This document shows positions 11,346 to 25,075 of a stretch of 64,000 nucleotides of DNA, piece by piece (position 1 is the stretch's first letter; each line of letters starts with the position of its first letter). The notes beneath the pieces were generated by a model. The model did not search any database and was not told the DNA's origin. It was given only the letters and a program-made list of their open reading frames with translations. The position numbers were made by a program, and so were the translations under genes. This DNA comes from Typhlomys cinereus (Eukaryota > Chordata > Mammalia > Rodentia > Platacanthomyidae). The stretch lies in contig JALPQD010000207.1 in the NCBI GenBank assembly GCA_023101885.1, forward strand, positions 2,760,311 to 2,824,310, in the 5' to 3' direction.

Positions 11346-14035
11346 ATGTATTCTTAATATTACTCATTTTCCACAATATCTGTTTTGATGTATGCTCCCA
11401 GTAATAAGTGTTTTTCAGAAACACTTGGAATTATCAATCTATAATGAGTTTTAATGTCTGCTGAATTCATGAAATGTGGAACTCTTAATTTGATATGGGT
11501 TGCATACCCATGTGACATCTATCTATCTACCTCTTCACTCTAGAAACATACTTTTTCATGATTTGAATGTGGATAATCCTTTGCTGATATTAATATTTGG
11601 GAAAGTGATTTTCGCTGAAATTACATTCTTATTTTCCCTGGCCTTTTGCTAATCTCATTTCTACCCAGATTTTTCATTGAATCAATTGAGGTTTTCCTTC
11701 GCTGAGGGGCCTGAGAAGCTTTGACTAAGTAGTTATCTACCAGACCCAGGTGGACCCTGATAACTAGGTGTGTATATGGAGGAGAAGTGAAGGATAAAGA
11801 CCAATCGAGAGAGAGTCTATCAAGTCTGGAGGTCTGAAAACATTCCAAAAGATTTTCCAGTCAAGTAATCAGCGATGTTCCCTTGTTTCTACGGGGAAAG
11901 GGGTATAGGAAAGGAGGACACAACCAAACAACTTGTACTCCTTAGTTTCCATGCTGTATTTGGATGCTGTGGCAAAACTCCAGATACATTTGCACTCAGA
12001 GGTTTCAAGTCCCAGCTAGGGATGCCAGGATTGCTGCTTGGGGCTATTGGCCTGTTCCTATTGCTCAGGGCTCCTCCTAACCTTATCATTATCGAGTGGT
12101 CTCTCAGATGGACCCTAATGTTGGGACAGTACAAAAGCAGCATAGTAGCAATATTGAAACTGGGCTACATGCAAATCTTTAACTGATGAAGAAAAGCAAC
12201 AACCCAGGAATGAACTATAAATGCTACATGAGCCTGGCTGATGTGTAATATTACAGTGGTTTGCTCATCTCTGTTCTGAAAGTTTTCTTAACACTAGCAG
12301 CATCACAACTTGCTTTGGATTTTCCTCTACATTATGCATCACAACAGTGTGTAGTTGAGTAGACTTTACCAATTATTCAGAGAGATACAGAATGAGCAGG
12401 AGGGATGCAAAGTGCAATATTTTAATATGCTCATATTTTACTTAAAATATTTAAAGTAGAGGTTTAAAGATGGAAATCTTAGTTTGTAACTCGATTTAGA
12501 AGACTCATTTTTGTCTTTATGGATCTTAAGTCCTGCTCTGATTTTATACCTATCAGATTTCTTTTGCATATCAGATAACTATTCACAAGTTTTAAGATGT
12601 TTAATGTTCAGATGTCTGTTACCTCTCCTAGGAAAATAGAGATGAGCTTTCTTTTCAAAGGTTTTGATGGTAGCATTATCTTAATGGTATCATTTGATAG
12701 TAGGTTGCAGACATAATCCACTGCTTTGTTAGCTTAAAACTAAGAATTTGCAAACACTGAAATTAAAAAATATAGGAAGTTATGTTTTGTGAATGCTCAT
12801 TTGTTCATTTTGGACATAATGGACATAGTTCTCCTTTCTCTCTCTAAAAGTGATGAAAGAATTGTGATTAAAGAGTGATTTTAATTGTTTCTATTTTGCT
12901 GCGCCAGTATATATAAATGTAACATGCTGTATGCTAATTTCTTCACTGCAGTGTTTCATTGCCAAATATTTAAAGCTAAAAAAAAGAAAGAAAAGATTAC
13001 AAACTTATTTTTCCATGTCCTATTTTTAGTTCATCCTATTATTTGAAGTTCATGTGGGTAATTTAATTTGTAAAATAATCTGATAGGGAGGGTCAATAAC
13101 TATTTGTTCTGTGACTTTTCCTGGAAGCAATGTAAACAAATTTTGATTCACTCCAGTTGAGGCACCAACAAACAATTCCACCCAAATATAGCTTAGTGAA
13201 CCACTTGCTGTATTGCCTTTATTTAAAGGAGTGTGGCTGAGGAGTTAGATTCGGAAGCACAGTGACTCAGACAAACACATCACCGAGGAACCCAATTTGG
13301 CTTGGTTATGACTCACAAAAGCTGCATGATTTGCAGATAGCTCTTCCAGTAGAAGTCTCCTCTTTCCAGGATCTCCTACTGCACACATAAACTTGGAAGA
13401 GGAGCCTTGTAAATATATTATTTCAGGAGCTTTCTGAGACTTAAGATTTGTGTTCTTTCTGAGCTTTAATGGAATGTTTTAAATGAGAAGAAACAGTTAC
13501 ATGGGTGCCTTCTTTCATCACATTTAATAAATCTCATTAACAAGAAGAATGAATCAGCAAAAATTACCCCCAGAGGCACAGTAATCCAATTCTCATTCTG
13601 GAGAGCTTGTGATAGCAAAAATTTGCAAGTTAAGTTAATAGTAAATATCATAAAGTTATGATGCTTTTTATAGCATATCAACATATGAAAAATGGTCACA
13701 GGTTAACATGTTAATTTTCTAAGTAGTGTTTAAAAAAACAAAAATAAGGTTTACAGACTCTTTTCATAGTACTTTATCTTGTGAAAGAAGAACCATACCT
13801 AATATTATAATAAGTGGTAAAAAAGGACACTTAAAGAGACACTTCCACAATTCATTCTAGGAGGTGAGTTGAAGAAACAATGAGTCTATGAGGGAAACTC
13901 ATTGGAAGGTACAGCTTGAAGGAAAAAAAAATGACAACTGCATTTGAAAACAACACAATGGAACATGCCAATACATAGAAGCATCATAAGTAGCCCATTA
14001 AGATTTTAGACAAGAGAGAGAAAAAGAAGCATAGT
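11346..14035. other. Unassigned stretch with two overlapping opposite frames
   Basis: About 2.7 kb without a recognised gene or repeat. At 11875-12186 a 103-codon + strand frame overlaps an 84-codon minus frame (11889-12143). The + frame has a hydrophobic Leu-rich stretch in its middle, but I recognise neither product and see no promoter or splice context. Confidence 0.35.
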
Positions 14036-14125
14036 AGATGGATATATAGATAGATCATAGATATAGGTAGGAAGATAGGTATATAGGTAGATAGATAAGA
14101 AATAGAAAGACAGATAGATACAGTT
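14036..14125. repeat. Degenerate GATA microsatellite
   Basis: GATA/TAGA words dominate this interval with many interruptions. Confidence 0.85.
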
Positions 14126-15125
14126 TGTAGAATATTAGGAACAAAGCTTGGAATTCATTACCAAATTCTCAAAAGAAAATGATTTCAGGAAGAAATGTCA
14201 AGAACTATAAATAATATAGCTTGTATCGAGCAAAGACTGGAAATAGTGAGGTATCCAAATCCAAGAGACAAGCTCAAACTAAGGGTTTAGCAGCAACAAT
14301 GGGAGATAAAGAAAACAGATAAAAATCAATGAGATTGAAAACCTGACAGCATGTGGAGGATGAGCTGAAGATGTGGTTCAGTGATTCCTTTGGATTTAAA
14401 GATGAGCAAAATGGAGTGTTGCCAAGAAGGTTTAAGGAACAATTGGAAAAGAGAGAAAAGCTCTGCTTTCTGGTGGGCTGGGTTACAGAATTGGCATGCT
14501 TTGGAGATCTCAATGGAAAGTTTTCATATCCTGGGATAAGGATGTACCACTAAGGTCAATACTAAAGAGATAAGCAGTATTATTTTTTCTCTAATCACCA
14601 CAAGCTCATTCATTAATGGGCAAGAAGTTTTTAATGGGAGAATTCTAGAGAACAGTAGACTAGAAACAACTCACAAGGAGCAAATGCAAGTGCAAAGCAA
14701 TGGAAGAACAGAATACAGAGAGTAGCCAGATCATTTACAGTAGAGTAACTCACATCATCCAAGCCACCGCATCCATGGAGAGAAAGTTGATTGACTTAAT
14801 AGCGTGTCAACAATATGAGGCTTTCAAATAGCTGTAGAGAAAGTGGGAAGCAGATTTCATCACTGGTTTTGTGAAGTATGGGTCCTATTTGCTGTAATAC
14901 ACAAGCAGCTAGCTTAAAGCACTTGTAGCAAGTGGAACTAGAAAGAGCAACTTTACTCAACTCAGTTTCAGATGAATCTACCTGATGAAGTAGGGAATTC
15001 AAATTTTCAGAAAAGGAAGTGCATGTATGGGGTGTTTAGAGTCAGGACCTTACCCTGGAAATGTAGGTCAAATTGAATGGGTGCTTATAATTATAAGCTT
15101 TTGGATGAGGGAAAAACTTTAAGAC
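14126..15125. other. Unassigned stretch
   Basis: No feature recognised. Overlapping opposite-strand short frames near 14274-14553 carry no motif. Confidence 0.4.
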
Positions 15126-15480
15126 AGGACTGAGAAGACAGATCAGCAGTCAAAGTGCTTGAGATGTGTAAGCAAAATAACCAGCATTTGGGCTCCTAGA
15201 TCTCATGTACAATGGTGGGTTGGTGGGGTAGCCCACCTGAAATTCCAGCTGAGACTGGGAATTCCCTAAGTCAACTGTCCAACCAGACTAGATCTACTGA
15301 CCATGCTCTGGGTTTGATAGAGAGCATGCCTCAAAAAGAATAAGATGAATGAACAATTGAGGACAATTCCTGATATCAACAAAGGATCTCAACTAAGGAC
15401 ATACGTGCAAAATCCGTATACCTAAAAATATGCAAAAACGAATGTACACACCTCTCCAACACATACATGTATGTATATGG
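15126..15480 (+). mobile_element. B3-related SINE, diverged
   Basis: A tRNA-like head ('ctgagaagacagatcagcag') is followed by 'agagcatgcctcaaaaagaa' and 'gaggacaattcctgatatca', comparable with the 'tgaggaagacacctgatgtc' segment of B3/B4-class SINEs. It ends in an ACATACATG-rich tail. Old copy. Confidence 0.55.
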
Positions 15481-16143
15481 GAAATTGAAAAAGAAAAGAG
15501 AATACTTAAAGACATGCTCCTGATAAAACTCTAGGAAATAGTCCTACTTTCTCATGTAAAGACACGTTCATGTGTTTATGATCAGGTATGTAACCAGAAA
15601 AGTCAGAGAAAGGTGATATGTTCCAACAAAGACTACTTGAATGAGAATATATACACCTACAAAACACCTATGTAGACAGAAAGAATTTAGATAGAACCAA
15701 ATATGCTTGAATGTTGGCCTGAAATAAATCTTTCTTTAAGATTGAGGAAACTTCCTGGAGCTAAACCCTAGTTAAAACATTTCTCGTGAAAAGACCTTAT
15801 TGACTCAGTGGTTGGTAGTCACTAGTGATTCAAAGCATGTAATGAATAAAGGACCTAATTAGCAATACCTCTTAAAATACCAAAGCTATGTGATTGCTTA
15901 AACGTTCCTAAAGCAAAGGGAAAATTTTTTCCCAAATCTTTCATATAATGTGGGCAGCATGGTAGCTATACCATATCAAGGTAGCCCTCTGTGAAGGGAT
16001 TCCTGAGGAGGCAGAGAAACTGACTGCAGAACGTTGGGGATCTGTGTTTGCCACAGAAAATCCTGTACTAGTTTCAGGGACATAGTAAAGTAGGCTATAC
16101 ATGAATATGTGGGAAAATTCACTGTGCTGTGCCCTCCTCCCCT

Positions 16144-16144
<1 letters not shown>
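15481..16144. other. Unassigned stretch
   Basis: No feature recognised. Confidence 0.4.

Positions 16145-16192
<48 letters not shown>
16145..16192. repeat. (CA)n microsatellite
   Basis: Essentially uninterrupted AC repeat of about 24 units. The antisense frame across it reads CVCV and is not a gene. Confidence 0.98.
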
Positions 16193-16193
<1 letters not shown>

Positions 16194-16517
16194 TTACATG
16201 GAAACTTTATAAATAAATATAAGCAGGTCCTGACTTATGCAGTAGAATTAATAATAATTAATCAGTTAGTGAAATTCAGCCTACTTTCAAAATTTTCCTG
16301 GTTTGCCATATATTAGTAAGGACCACAGAAGTTTGCATTCTCTGTGCTGTTGACTATGTATTCCCAGGTTGCTCAGCAATTGAGGTACACAAGAAAAAAT
16401 AATTGAAGCTATCTTTTATAAAAACTACTTCACTTACTATGGTAAGTCACAGCTTTGAATTCAGAGAACTTGACACACCTGTACCCTTGAAATTGTCTCT
16501 GCTATTGCAAGATTGAG
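16193..16517. other. Unassigned stretch
   Basis: No feature recognised. Confidence 0.4.
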
Positions 16518-16705
16518 ACCAGTAAGATGACTTAATGGGTAAAGAGGCAACTGCATACAAAGCTGGTGACCTGAGATCTACTCCTGGATACTCCACATGA
16601 TAGATGAACTGCCAAAAGTTGCCCTCTGACCTCCACATATGTGCTATAGCATGTGATTCCTACTCATTGCTTCTATACCCTTCTTTCAAATAAATATTTT
16701 TAAAG
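16518..16705 (+). mobile_element. B3-like SINE
   Basis: Head 'ccagtaagatgacttaatgg', then 'gctggtgacctgagatctac', then 'gttgccctctgacctccaca', then an aaataaatattt tail. Standard B3 order. Confidence 0.75.
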
Positions 16706-17738
16706 AAAATGTTTCAATTCTCTGAAATATTCAGTCAACTACAGAGTGAACGAACAACTCTACAGTTTCTACATGTGGTAGTATTTTTGGTAAGTGTAAA
16801 ACCTTGCTTTATAAAGCACAGTACTTTGAGTAACCTCATCATGTGAAAATAAGGATGTTTGGTGCATTTTTTCACATCATGAGAAACACAGGAAAGGCCA
16901 GTGCTAAAAGTAGAGATCTTGGAAAAAAGTATTTAGAACAACCACTGGAAGTGATTTATTCCAGATAATAGGTAAGCAAACTATGAATTATACTCTGAAG
17001 ATTAACTTTGTTTTCCAAGTCCTTCGGATTGACTTGCTTTATTTATTTATTTTTCTCACTGTCAAGGAAAGAGTACCCTCCACTCAGCTCTATCCAGCAC
17101 TTCCTTAAGTTTCTGTGTGTTCAGAAGTAAACGTTCTTAGCTATAAAGATAAAACAATTAAAAAAATCCAAAAAGGTAACAAAGCAAAAAAACAGGAGAA
17201 TTTGTATCTGAGAAGGTGTGACCCTATGTCTGTTAAACCTAACAGTGGTATTGGGCATCAGCTGGTCACCTTGACAGTAGATTTTATAGTCAACTATACA
17301 AGTGGCATTCTGGATTAAGTACAGTGAGCCACATTTATTACTAAAGGTTTTCCAGAGCTTTTCATATATCAATAAATGATTGAATTTGTGATAGGGCGCA
17401 TGATGAAGAATTTCAAAATTTTGAAAACTGTTTATTTTCTTGGTTAATTATAAATTAATAAATTATCGTTGTTCATATTTATGGGCTCAAAATGTTCTAA
17501 ATTATGAATTTTACAATACAGAATAATCAAGCTGAGCCCATTAATAGACCGATCACTTCAAGTGATTAATATCTTTGGTAAGAACATTTAAAGGACTCCC
17601 CAAGGACTGGGGAATGTTCAATAAAGCACTATTAACTGTGTTTATAATATTGTGCAATCTATCTCAGGGAAAAATAACATCTCATGCTTTTTAATTGAGA
17701 ATTTTGTATCCACATATTAGTATTTCTCCATTCCCTGG

Positions 17739-17740
<2 letters not shown>
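16706..17740. other. Unassigned AT-rich stretch
   Basis: About 1 kb with no recognised gene or repeat. Confidence 0.4.
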
Positions 17741-17770
<30 letters not shown>

Positions 17771-17772
17771 TT
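17741..17772. repeat. (CT)n microsatellite
   Basis: CT dinucleotide run with a GT interruption near its start. Confidence 0.95.
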
Positions 17773-17884
17773 CCCTCCACACACAAAACTTCTATAACTA
17801 CTCTTCTACTTTTAATGTCATTCCACATGTAATAATGTTTGTTCAATGATTTCCTTCCCAGTATTTACTTAGTTTGATGTCAAT

Positions 17885-18395
17885 GAGATTCATTCATATT
17901 TTGGTAACAAAACTTCTTTTAAAGGTTGAATAATATTCCATTGTATATTTATCTATTTGTCCATTGATAAACACTTAAGCATGATTCTGCAACTTGGCTA
18001 TTGTGATCAGAAGTGCAATTTTCATGGAAGAATATACTTCTGTTCATCACACTTATCCCAAATTCCTAACTATGTGGAACTGCTAAATCACAAAACAATA
18101 CCAATTTTCATTTTGTAAGCTACCTCCACATAGTAAAAAAGACTGTATCAATGTATCAATATATCAACAATGTGCACACCTTCTCATTACTCACTTTGGA
18201 CAAGTATCTTGCCCCCTTTCAAAGTTGACATGAAATCATAGCTCATTATGATTTCAGTGTGTATTTCTACAATAATATAATAATTAGCCAAGGCTTACTA
18301 ATGTTCCAGTTGATTGTTTTCATGTATTTTTTGAACATACGTCTATTCAAATCCTTTGTCCATTGTTAAATTGGATCATTTATTCTTTCCAAAGT
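17885..18395 (-). mobile_element. Ancient L1 (L1M-type) ORF2 3' remnant, antisense
   Basis: The segment 'gaataatattccattgtata' with 'ttgtccattgataaacactt' is the antisense form of the conserved ORF2 C-terminal coding region shared by mammalian L1s. Further right, 'gtctattcaaatcctttgtc' followed by 'aaattgg' also follows the L1M order. It is full of stops and clearly ancient. Confidence 0.75.
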
Positions 18396-18454
18396 GGATG
18401 ACATAACACTTTCACATAACATTAACTAGAATCTTTGAAAACAGAGATTGCATA

Positions 18455-18556
18455 GGAGAAAGAGAAAGAAAGGAGAGAAAGAGAGACACAGAGAGAGAGA
18501 GAGACAGAGACAGAAAGAGAAAAAGACACAGAGACAGAGAAAAGAGGAGAGAAAGC
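18455..18556. repeat. GA/CAGA-rich low-complexity tract
   Basis: AGAGA, GACA and AAAGA words fill the interval. The frames on both strands here are low-complexity artefacts. Confidence 0.95.
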
Positions 18557-19544
18557 CTGTTTTTTGGCAAATTTCCTTTATGAGATCCCTTCTCTATATA
18601 TGTATAAGTTTGTATTCCCCTTGGATTCAGAGATTGATCCACTCTTTCCAATGAGTTAGCTTTTGTGAACAAAGTTTATTTTTGTTGCTTACAATGAGGA
18701 AGTCCTTTATGAGGGTAAAGTTGCAATGGATAAACATGGCACTCCCTTTCTCTATGAAGAAAGGTCTCTTAAGGACATTCATCATCTCAGATGAATGAGA
18801 CTATCCATGACTAAGCAGGCACTGTGATAGGCTGACAGGAAAACCAGTTGAGACCTTTCAAATTTCACTAGGTAGGCAGCTGCCTTTTCCATCTCCACAT
18901 AAATATGGTTAGGATTATGCAAAATCAGAGTCAGGTAGCAAGGTTCCTGTTACCAGATGCTGTCTCTTGAATCAGATTACATATGGGAGCCTGCATGACC
19001 TCTAAACTATTTCTGCTTTTTTCCATCCTCCTCTGCAGTTGGCAGAGCCCCTGATTTGTGACTTCATCCTAGCCACTAAGAAAGTCTCCTTTGTAGTTCC
19101 TGTGCTGACCTGTCTTTTAGAACCTTTTAAGACTTAGAAATGATTGCTGAGGTAATAGTTAGGCAGAGAATACAGCTGGCACCTCAGTAGACAGGGTTCC
19201 AAGCAAAAATAGCTCCAAAGAAACACTAGTTTCAGACAGGGTGAAGAAATCACAACTGAAGAAACTAAGGCTCAGGACTGCTGGTTATTTTATTATGTGC
19301 TTACGATGTAGTACATAGATTGAAGACATTATCTTGACACCATGTAGGACATGTAGGACATATCAGAGTCCTTTCTTCTTTACTGGACCCCAGAACACAA
19401 AACCCAGCCATATGTGTGTATTGCCTTTGTGTAGCTGAGATGATCCAAGTTCTGATAATTAGCTCATGGTCTCTCTCTTGAGTAGGAGTTTCTCAGTGGC
19501 TGCCCAGGACTGTGTGTTTAGTCTTTGACCTCACAAGGATCCAC
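18557..19544. other. Unassigned stretch
   Basis: No gene or repeat recognised in about 1 kb. Confidence 0.4.
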
Positions 19545-19945
19545 ACATGCGACAGGGGCAGCTGGAGCCTTTGTTGCATATACTGGTTTCCTCAGAAAAC
19601 GTAAGGGAGAAAAGCAAATTTATTCAGCTTTCTGTTACAAAGGGGAGATACGATCCTTTATGTTGGGAAAGACATGGCTGGCTAGCAGAAGCTGGAGGCA
19701 GCTTAAGTCACGGTAGACATCATGGAGGTGGAGAGCTACAAAACTACCAACTGCAAGAGCAGACCTCTCCTGGAAGAAGGGTGGGACTAATTGACCTCAA
19801 GACTCGCCGCCTGTGACTGCCTTTTTCCAGCAAGGTTTCACTCCTGAAAAGTGCCATGACTTTCCCAAACAACTAAATATATATTATATCAGATATATTT
19901 ATAATATATATGTGGGGGACAGCTTACATTTCATACCATGACTCT
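19545..19945 (-). mobile_element. MaLR-type LTR, antisense
   Basis: It starts with an A-rich 'gggagaaaagcaaatttatt' and ends with 'tgtgggggacagcttacatt' and 'tcataccatgac', matching both ends of the antisense LTR at 5780-6500. An AT-rich palindromic stretch (about 19876-19911) has expanded inside it. The frames at 19525-19816 come from this repeat. Confidence 0.55.
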
Positions 19946-22529
19946 GTGAGCACAGGAACACATTGTGGTTCACGGAGTGATGCCCAACCCTTGGAATGAA
20001 GTGATTCTCCTGTGGCTTTCTGAGTGACAAGATCTCTACGTGTGCATCCCACTCACTCATCGGAGCCTTGTTTCAGTAAGCTTTAGTCTTCATTTTCTTT
20101 TCTTTCTTGGACTCAACTCTTCTACTTTTTAAAGCAAAATAATCAAGATTTAGAGAAATGTGTTTGTTTATTGTTTTTAGTAATCTCCACTGTAAGACAG
20201 CATAAGAATTGATCTCAGTTATGGGTAAAATGGATGCATGCTACTTTTTCAAAAATGGTGATAATGCAAATGTTTCCAAGCTCATTTACATACAAGGCCT
20301 ATTTTGAATAAGTGCAGTTTCTTAGCAAAAATATGAATCACACATAGTTGTGGCTCTGAATTAATATATGTCTAAAAATATATCACATTTGATGTTTTAA
20401 CTCCCTGAAATCTTTATAAAAATTGTGTATTTTGAAATAGATTTGGCAGCAAAGTTTAAGCAAGGGTTGTACAAAAGTTAAAAACACAGGGATTGTCAAG
20501 AAAGAGTTTTAATAAAAGGCATCACAAAAACATCTAATTTCAAATTGCAAGTGGTTGTCTTTTATGACAAGAAGTGTCATATGGTTTATGAAAACTTCCT
20601 TTTGACTCAAATATCTGTACCATTGCCTTTCTCCTTTATTTTCCTATGCTTTTTTTCAAGTAGTAATACTGTTTTTTGGTTATATAAAAATGTTTTAAAG
20701 ACCTTAGGATGAAATTCAGTAGCAACAGCTTCCCTAGGATGTACAAGAATCTGGCTTTAAAATCCAGGGCATATGTGTGTGCACACACATACACACACAC
20801 ACTCACATTCACACACAACTCCCCATAAACACATGGAATTGAATGATTCACATTTTCCTCCTCACTGGTTCTCCTGAAAGCTAATTCTCTTGGGACTTGT
20901 ACTCTAGTGTAATTGAATGAAATCAAATCATGTTTCATAATTTCTGTTTGCATTTATATAATGAAACATCCTTGGGTCAATTTTAGTTCTAAGAGAAATC
21001 TACATTAACAACCATAAATAAAACAAGTACTTTAAATTATACATGTAGGTACTATACATACATACCTAGCATTATAAATATATATTTATAATATATATCT
21101 CTAGACTTTCTAAATGTCCACCTATTACTTTTTCTCCATATTGGACTATGGAAGACTGGAGGACATTGTGAATGTGGATTTGATTCCCCTCCAGTATGGA
21201 AGAAGGAAGGAAAAATTTATGACAACCAATAAAGGTGTCTTGTTTGATGGCATGAAGGTCACTGTCTGTGTGAAATATTTGTAACTCATTACTCCTAGAC
21301 TTATAGGAGAATTTTTGAATTTTCTGAATACCAAATAAGTTCTATTTGGTTCATCACTTATGTTTCTCCTTAGGCAACTTCTACAAGTTCTCTTTGCTTT
21401 GTAAGCCCATTGCTATTTTTCTTTAATGTGCCCTTTGGATGACTCAAAGTTGTTTATCTCTAATACACAGAACTCTGTAAGTATCTTTACCTGGATAAAC
21501 ACTGGTCACATACATTGCCCCTGATGAGGTTAGCTCATTTAACTACCTATTGAAAGTCTGGGTCTCCTCACTGCCCACCCCCCCCATCAGGTAAATACTA
21601 GATAGTGTTATGCTATGCTTTCAAATCCAGATCAAATTCTCCACATGGCTCTTTAATGTCTAACCTCCCCATCTACATTTGAAATTAGAGAAAGTACTGT
21701 TCTTCCCAAAGGAGAAGATGCAATATGTATAATGTCAGTCCTCACCAAAAATTCTTCTGATATCCAGAATCTCTAGACCTTTTGTAGACTTAAGATGCTT
21801 GTCTTCCATGGTTTGAAAGGAGTAATTTTAATATACTCAGTAAGTTTTGCATAGGTAGTAAACACCTTTTCTTTTTATATGGAATTTTCCTCACCTAGTC
21901 TTCATACTCGCTAATAAATATGCGAGAAAGAATACCACATTAGTATCTCATTACACAAAAGATTTTCTATCTCTATTCATCTTTCCTTCCCTCTGTCTCC
22001 CTTCTTCCCTATACATTTTCTTTTTTCTTCATTTTTTGTGTACAGATATATGCACACAAAATTATATTGAGAAGAAATAGTCTTTTTGTTACTTCAAATG
22101 AAAGATAAGTGAATCTCCTTTATTTACTAATGAAACTGTATAGGAGTCCAAATCTCAGCATATATAAGTTTTATTTGAAGAATATTGTTTTATTATGAAT
22201 GATATATTCTTTGACTTGATGGACTATTAATTTATTGTTTTAGTCACTGATTAAGAACTGTCATAGTTCTGAAGGGTCTATAGCGACTATGACATCATCA
22301 TGACTGAAGTGCTTACTCAGACACATGCCATTATTCTAACAACTGATGCTAATTGTCATGGTAACATGAAAAAATGAGCTGAGGGACTATAGAAGAAAGT
22401 TGAATGTAAAGACTAAAAGGTAGTATGAGGAGCAGCAGAAGGAGAATCTGTAAACATAAAAGGAAGTTTAGCTTCAATGGCACAGGAGTACCATTGTGCC
22501 CAATTGAGTGGGCACAGTAGTAAGGAACT
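19946..22529. other. Unassigned stretch
   Basis: About 2.6 kb with no gene recognised. It includes a short interrupted CA run near 20771-20816 and AT-rich words near 21071-21102. Confidence 0.4.
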
Positions 22530-22605
22530 CTTCACAAACTCTAACATGCATATTACATTTATTAATCCTTTTTTTTACAAATAAGAAAATTGAGACACAA
22601 TGGAC
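22530..22605 (-). mobile_element. Possible MIR fragment, antisense
   Basis: The text 'attacatttattaatcc' followed by 'acaaataagaaaattgagac' resembles the 'tttacagatgaggaaactgag' core of MIR/L2-type ancient repeats. Very short and diverged. Confidence 0.35.
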
Positions 22606-23378
22606 GCAGTACAAATTCCTGTTTTTTTTTCTTATAAATTTTAAGCATAAATTTAATAATTATATGCCACACATTCTTTTGGGACACAAACATAGTGAAG
22701 AATTCACTCATAGTGAAACAAATTAAGTTTGAGTTAAATATATATATTAACACTTGGTTACACTTTTTCCTGTAAATACATATAACATTTTTACTCTGAA
22801 TTACCAAGGTATCAGTATTATTTTTCTGAGAAACATTAAAAAGTCATTGAATAAAACATGAAATTGGTTGTCATAGGTTTGCTGCTAAGATCTTCATAGG
22901 CTAATAGGGATTGGCAAAGAAGATGGATGTTTCAATTATCATATGTAATTTCTCATCAACAAACAATTTAATTCTTTCTGTGAAATATAGATCTAAAGGA
23001 GGTTTGGGCATTTCTCATTGTGTATGAGAGTAAGATAGAGCTTCATTAGTTTAAAAAGTGAACATGATCTACCAGTTACAATGACCTTTGAGACAGGGAT
23101 GGAATCTGCCTGCAGTAGAAGACCTTTGACAGTAGGGAGAGGCTGAGAAGGGTCCATCAAAAATTTTATTCCTCTCCCTTTTTTTTGGCCACATGGAATT
23201 GTTTGAATCCTCTAAGGCCTGAGATTTAAAAAAAGGCATATCCTTGAGATAATAGCAAGCATGTAGTCATTTTGTTCATCTAACACATGGTTGGGACATT
23301 TAGAAACCTCTAGTAGTTTCACTAAGAAGAAGGAAAGGAGACTTAAGCACTAATTCATCTTTTCAATGTGCAATAGTG

Positions 23379-23382
<4 letters not shown>
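22606..23382. other. Unassigned stretch
   Basis: No feature recognised. Confidence 0.4.
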
Positions 23383-23419
<37 letters not shown>

Positions 23420-23431
23420 ACGCGCGTGTGT
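23383..23431. repeat. (GT)n microsatellite
   Basis: TG dinucleotide run with a short CGCG interruption at its right end. Confidence 0.97.
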
Positions 23432-24832
23432 ATGGATTTAGTATCTACTGTGTACTGGGCTGTGGAAGAACTGTGGTTTTCCTTCCACTTCAGATTTAAC
23501 TTAGACAGAAAAGATCTGTGGAAGTAATATATATTGCGATTGAAGATGAAGTTATTAAACTTCTTTTATGAGAGTTAGTTATATAGAGCATATACATCTC
23601 CCAGAAACCTGAAGCGTGGTACATACCATTTTCCATAAGAACTTTTAAATTAAAAAAAAACTATATGCTTGTTAACCTCAGTGGAAAAACTTTAGTATTA
23701 AAAGTGGCTATTAAGATTCACATGAAGAGACTATGGGCTGTTTTCCATAACAAGCAAATGAGTATATGTTTCCTTTCTAACCAATTTTTCAAGCTGCAGA
23801 ACTAGGGCACTTTTGCTGAAGGCTTTGGAAACATGCTTTATGGGCTAAAAGTAGGAAAAAAGTGCAACCATTATGATACTGACTGTGCTATTAGTAGTGC
23901 CATAAATTCAGCCTTCCTAAGAAAGATTAAAATATTCATTCCACATTGCTCTTTTAGGAAATCAGATAATATATTCCCTACAGAGAAAGAGAAAGATGTT
24001 GCGCCCCATGGAAATCCCCCGAATTAAAAATAAGGCAGACATTTCTCCCTAGCGGCATATTGATTTTAGTATTTTATGGCACACTGAATAGCGTTGCAGA
24101 AGAATCTTTCTTTCCTTGTTTTTTTTTAAATTATTTCCAGATACCAATGAGTCTTTTTTTAAAGGAAACTGAGAAGAAGGATCACTAGGATCTATTACAG
24201 AAGCAATGCTAATTATAAAAATTTAAGGTATGCCTGTTTTAATAAGAGGAATTTGCTTGGATTTTTAACACTTCCCTAGAGAAAAAGAGTAGGTTTTGTC
24301 AGGGAATACAGGAAATGCGGGAAATGCAGGAGATAAAGAAGGGCTCACTTTGCCTGATGATATTGTGTCCTCTGAAGGTCAGTAGTGGTCATTTCTGCCT
24401 GAAAGGTCAGTAGCATTTTCTCCTCAAAAATTATAAAAGGCGAGTATAGCTGAAATTAATATGACTTCAATCTCATACTGAATTATTCAAGGACCTTGCT
24501 GATAATATTTCAAAGTTGCTTGGCTTGCTAAAAGTATTAAAAGAAAGGAGCCCTGCTTAGCCATTTTTATCCAGGCAGAATTCACTTCCATTCTGTTCCT
24601 GTCAAGTATTGGTGCAGATTCAATCAACTGGTTCAATACAGTGAACCTTTTGGGGTGGTGTGTGGGCAATAGGGCTGAGAAGTGTCCGAAGTTCTTTCTT
24701 AGGTTAAACTGAAATACCATTCCTTATAACAGGTTCCCTTCTTTCTGGTCCTGAAAAAGAGTAGCACAAGCCAGTTCTTCATAAGCATATTTAAAAGTAC
24801 TTCATGAGAATGTTTTAAAAATCATTCGTATA
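23432..24832. other. Unassigned stretch
   Basis: About 1.4 kb with no gene recognised. A short tandem 'gaaatgcgg/gaaatgcag' lies near 24311-24330. Confidence 0.4.
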
Positions 24833-25044
24833 GGGCTGGATAGATATCTCATGGGATAAACCTCTGCCTTGCAAGCAGAAGGTCCTGAGTCTGGATCCCA
24901 AATACCATGTTAAAAATGCCAAGAGGAAATGGCAGTGGCCTGTACTTCTCTGATCCTGGGCCAGTGCCAGAGTGACTCAGAGGAGATAGAGCAATCGGGG
25001 TGATTACCGAAATCACCCCCGAGCCTCCACGGGCACACATTGAT

Positions 25045-25075
<31 letters not shown>

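Noticed and set aside
24833..24910. tRNA-like heads of the SINEs as functional tRNA genes
   Set aside because: Box-like motifs are present but the cloverleaf is not closed, and the same head recurs with SINE bodies attached.
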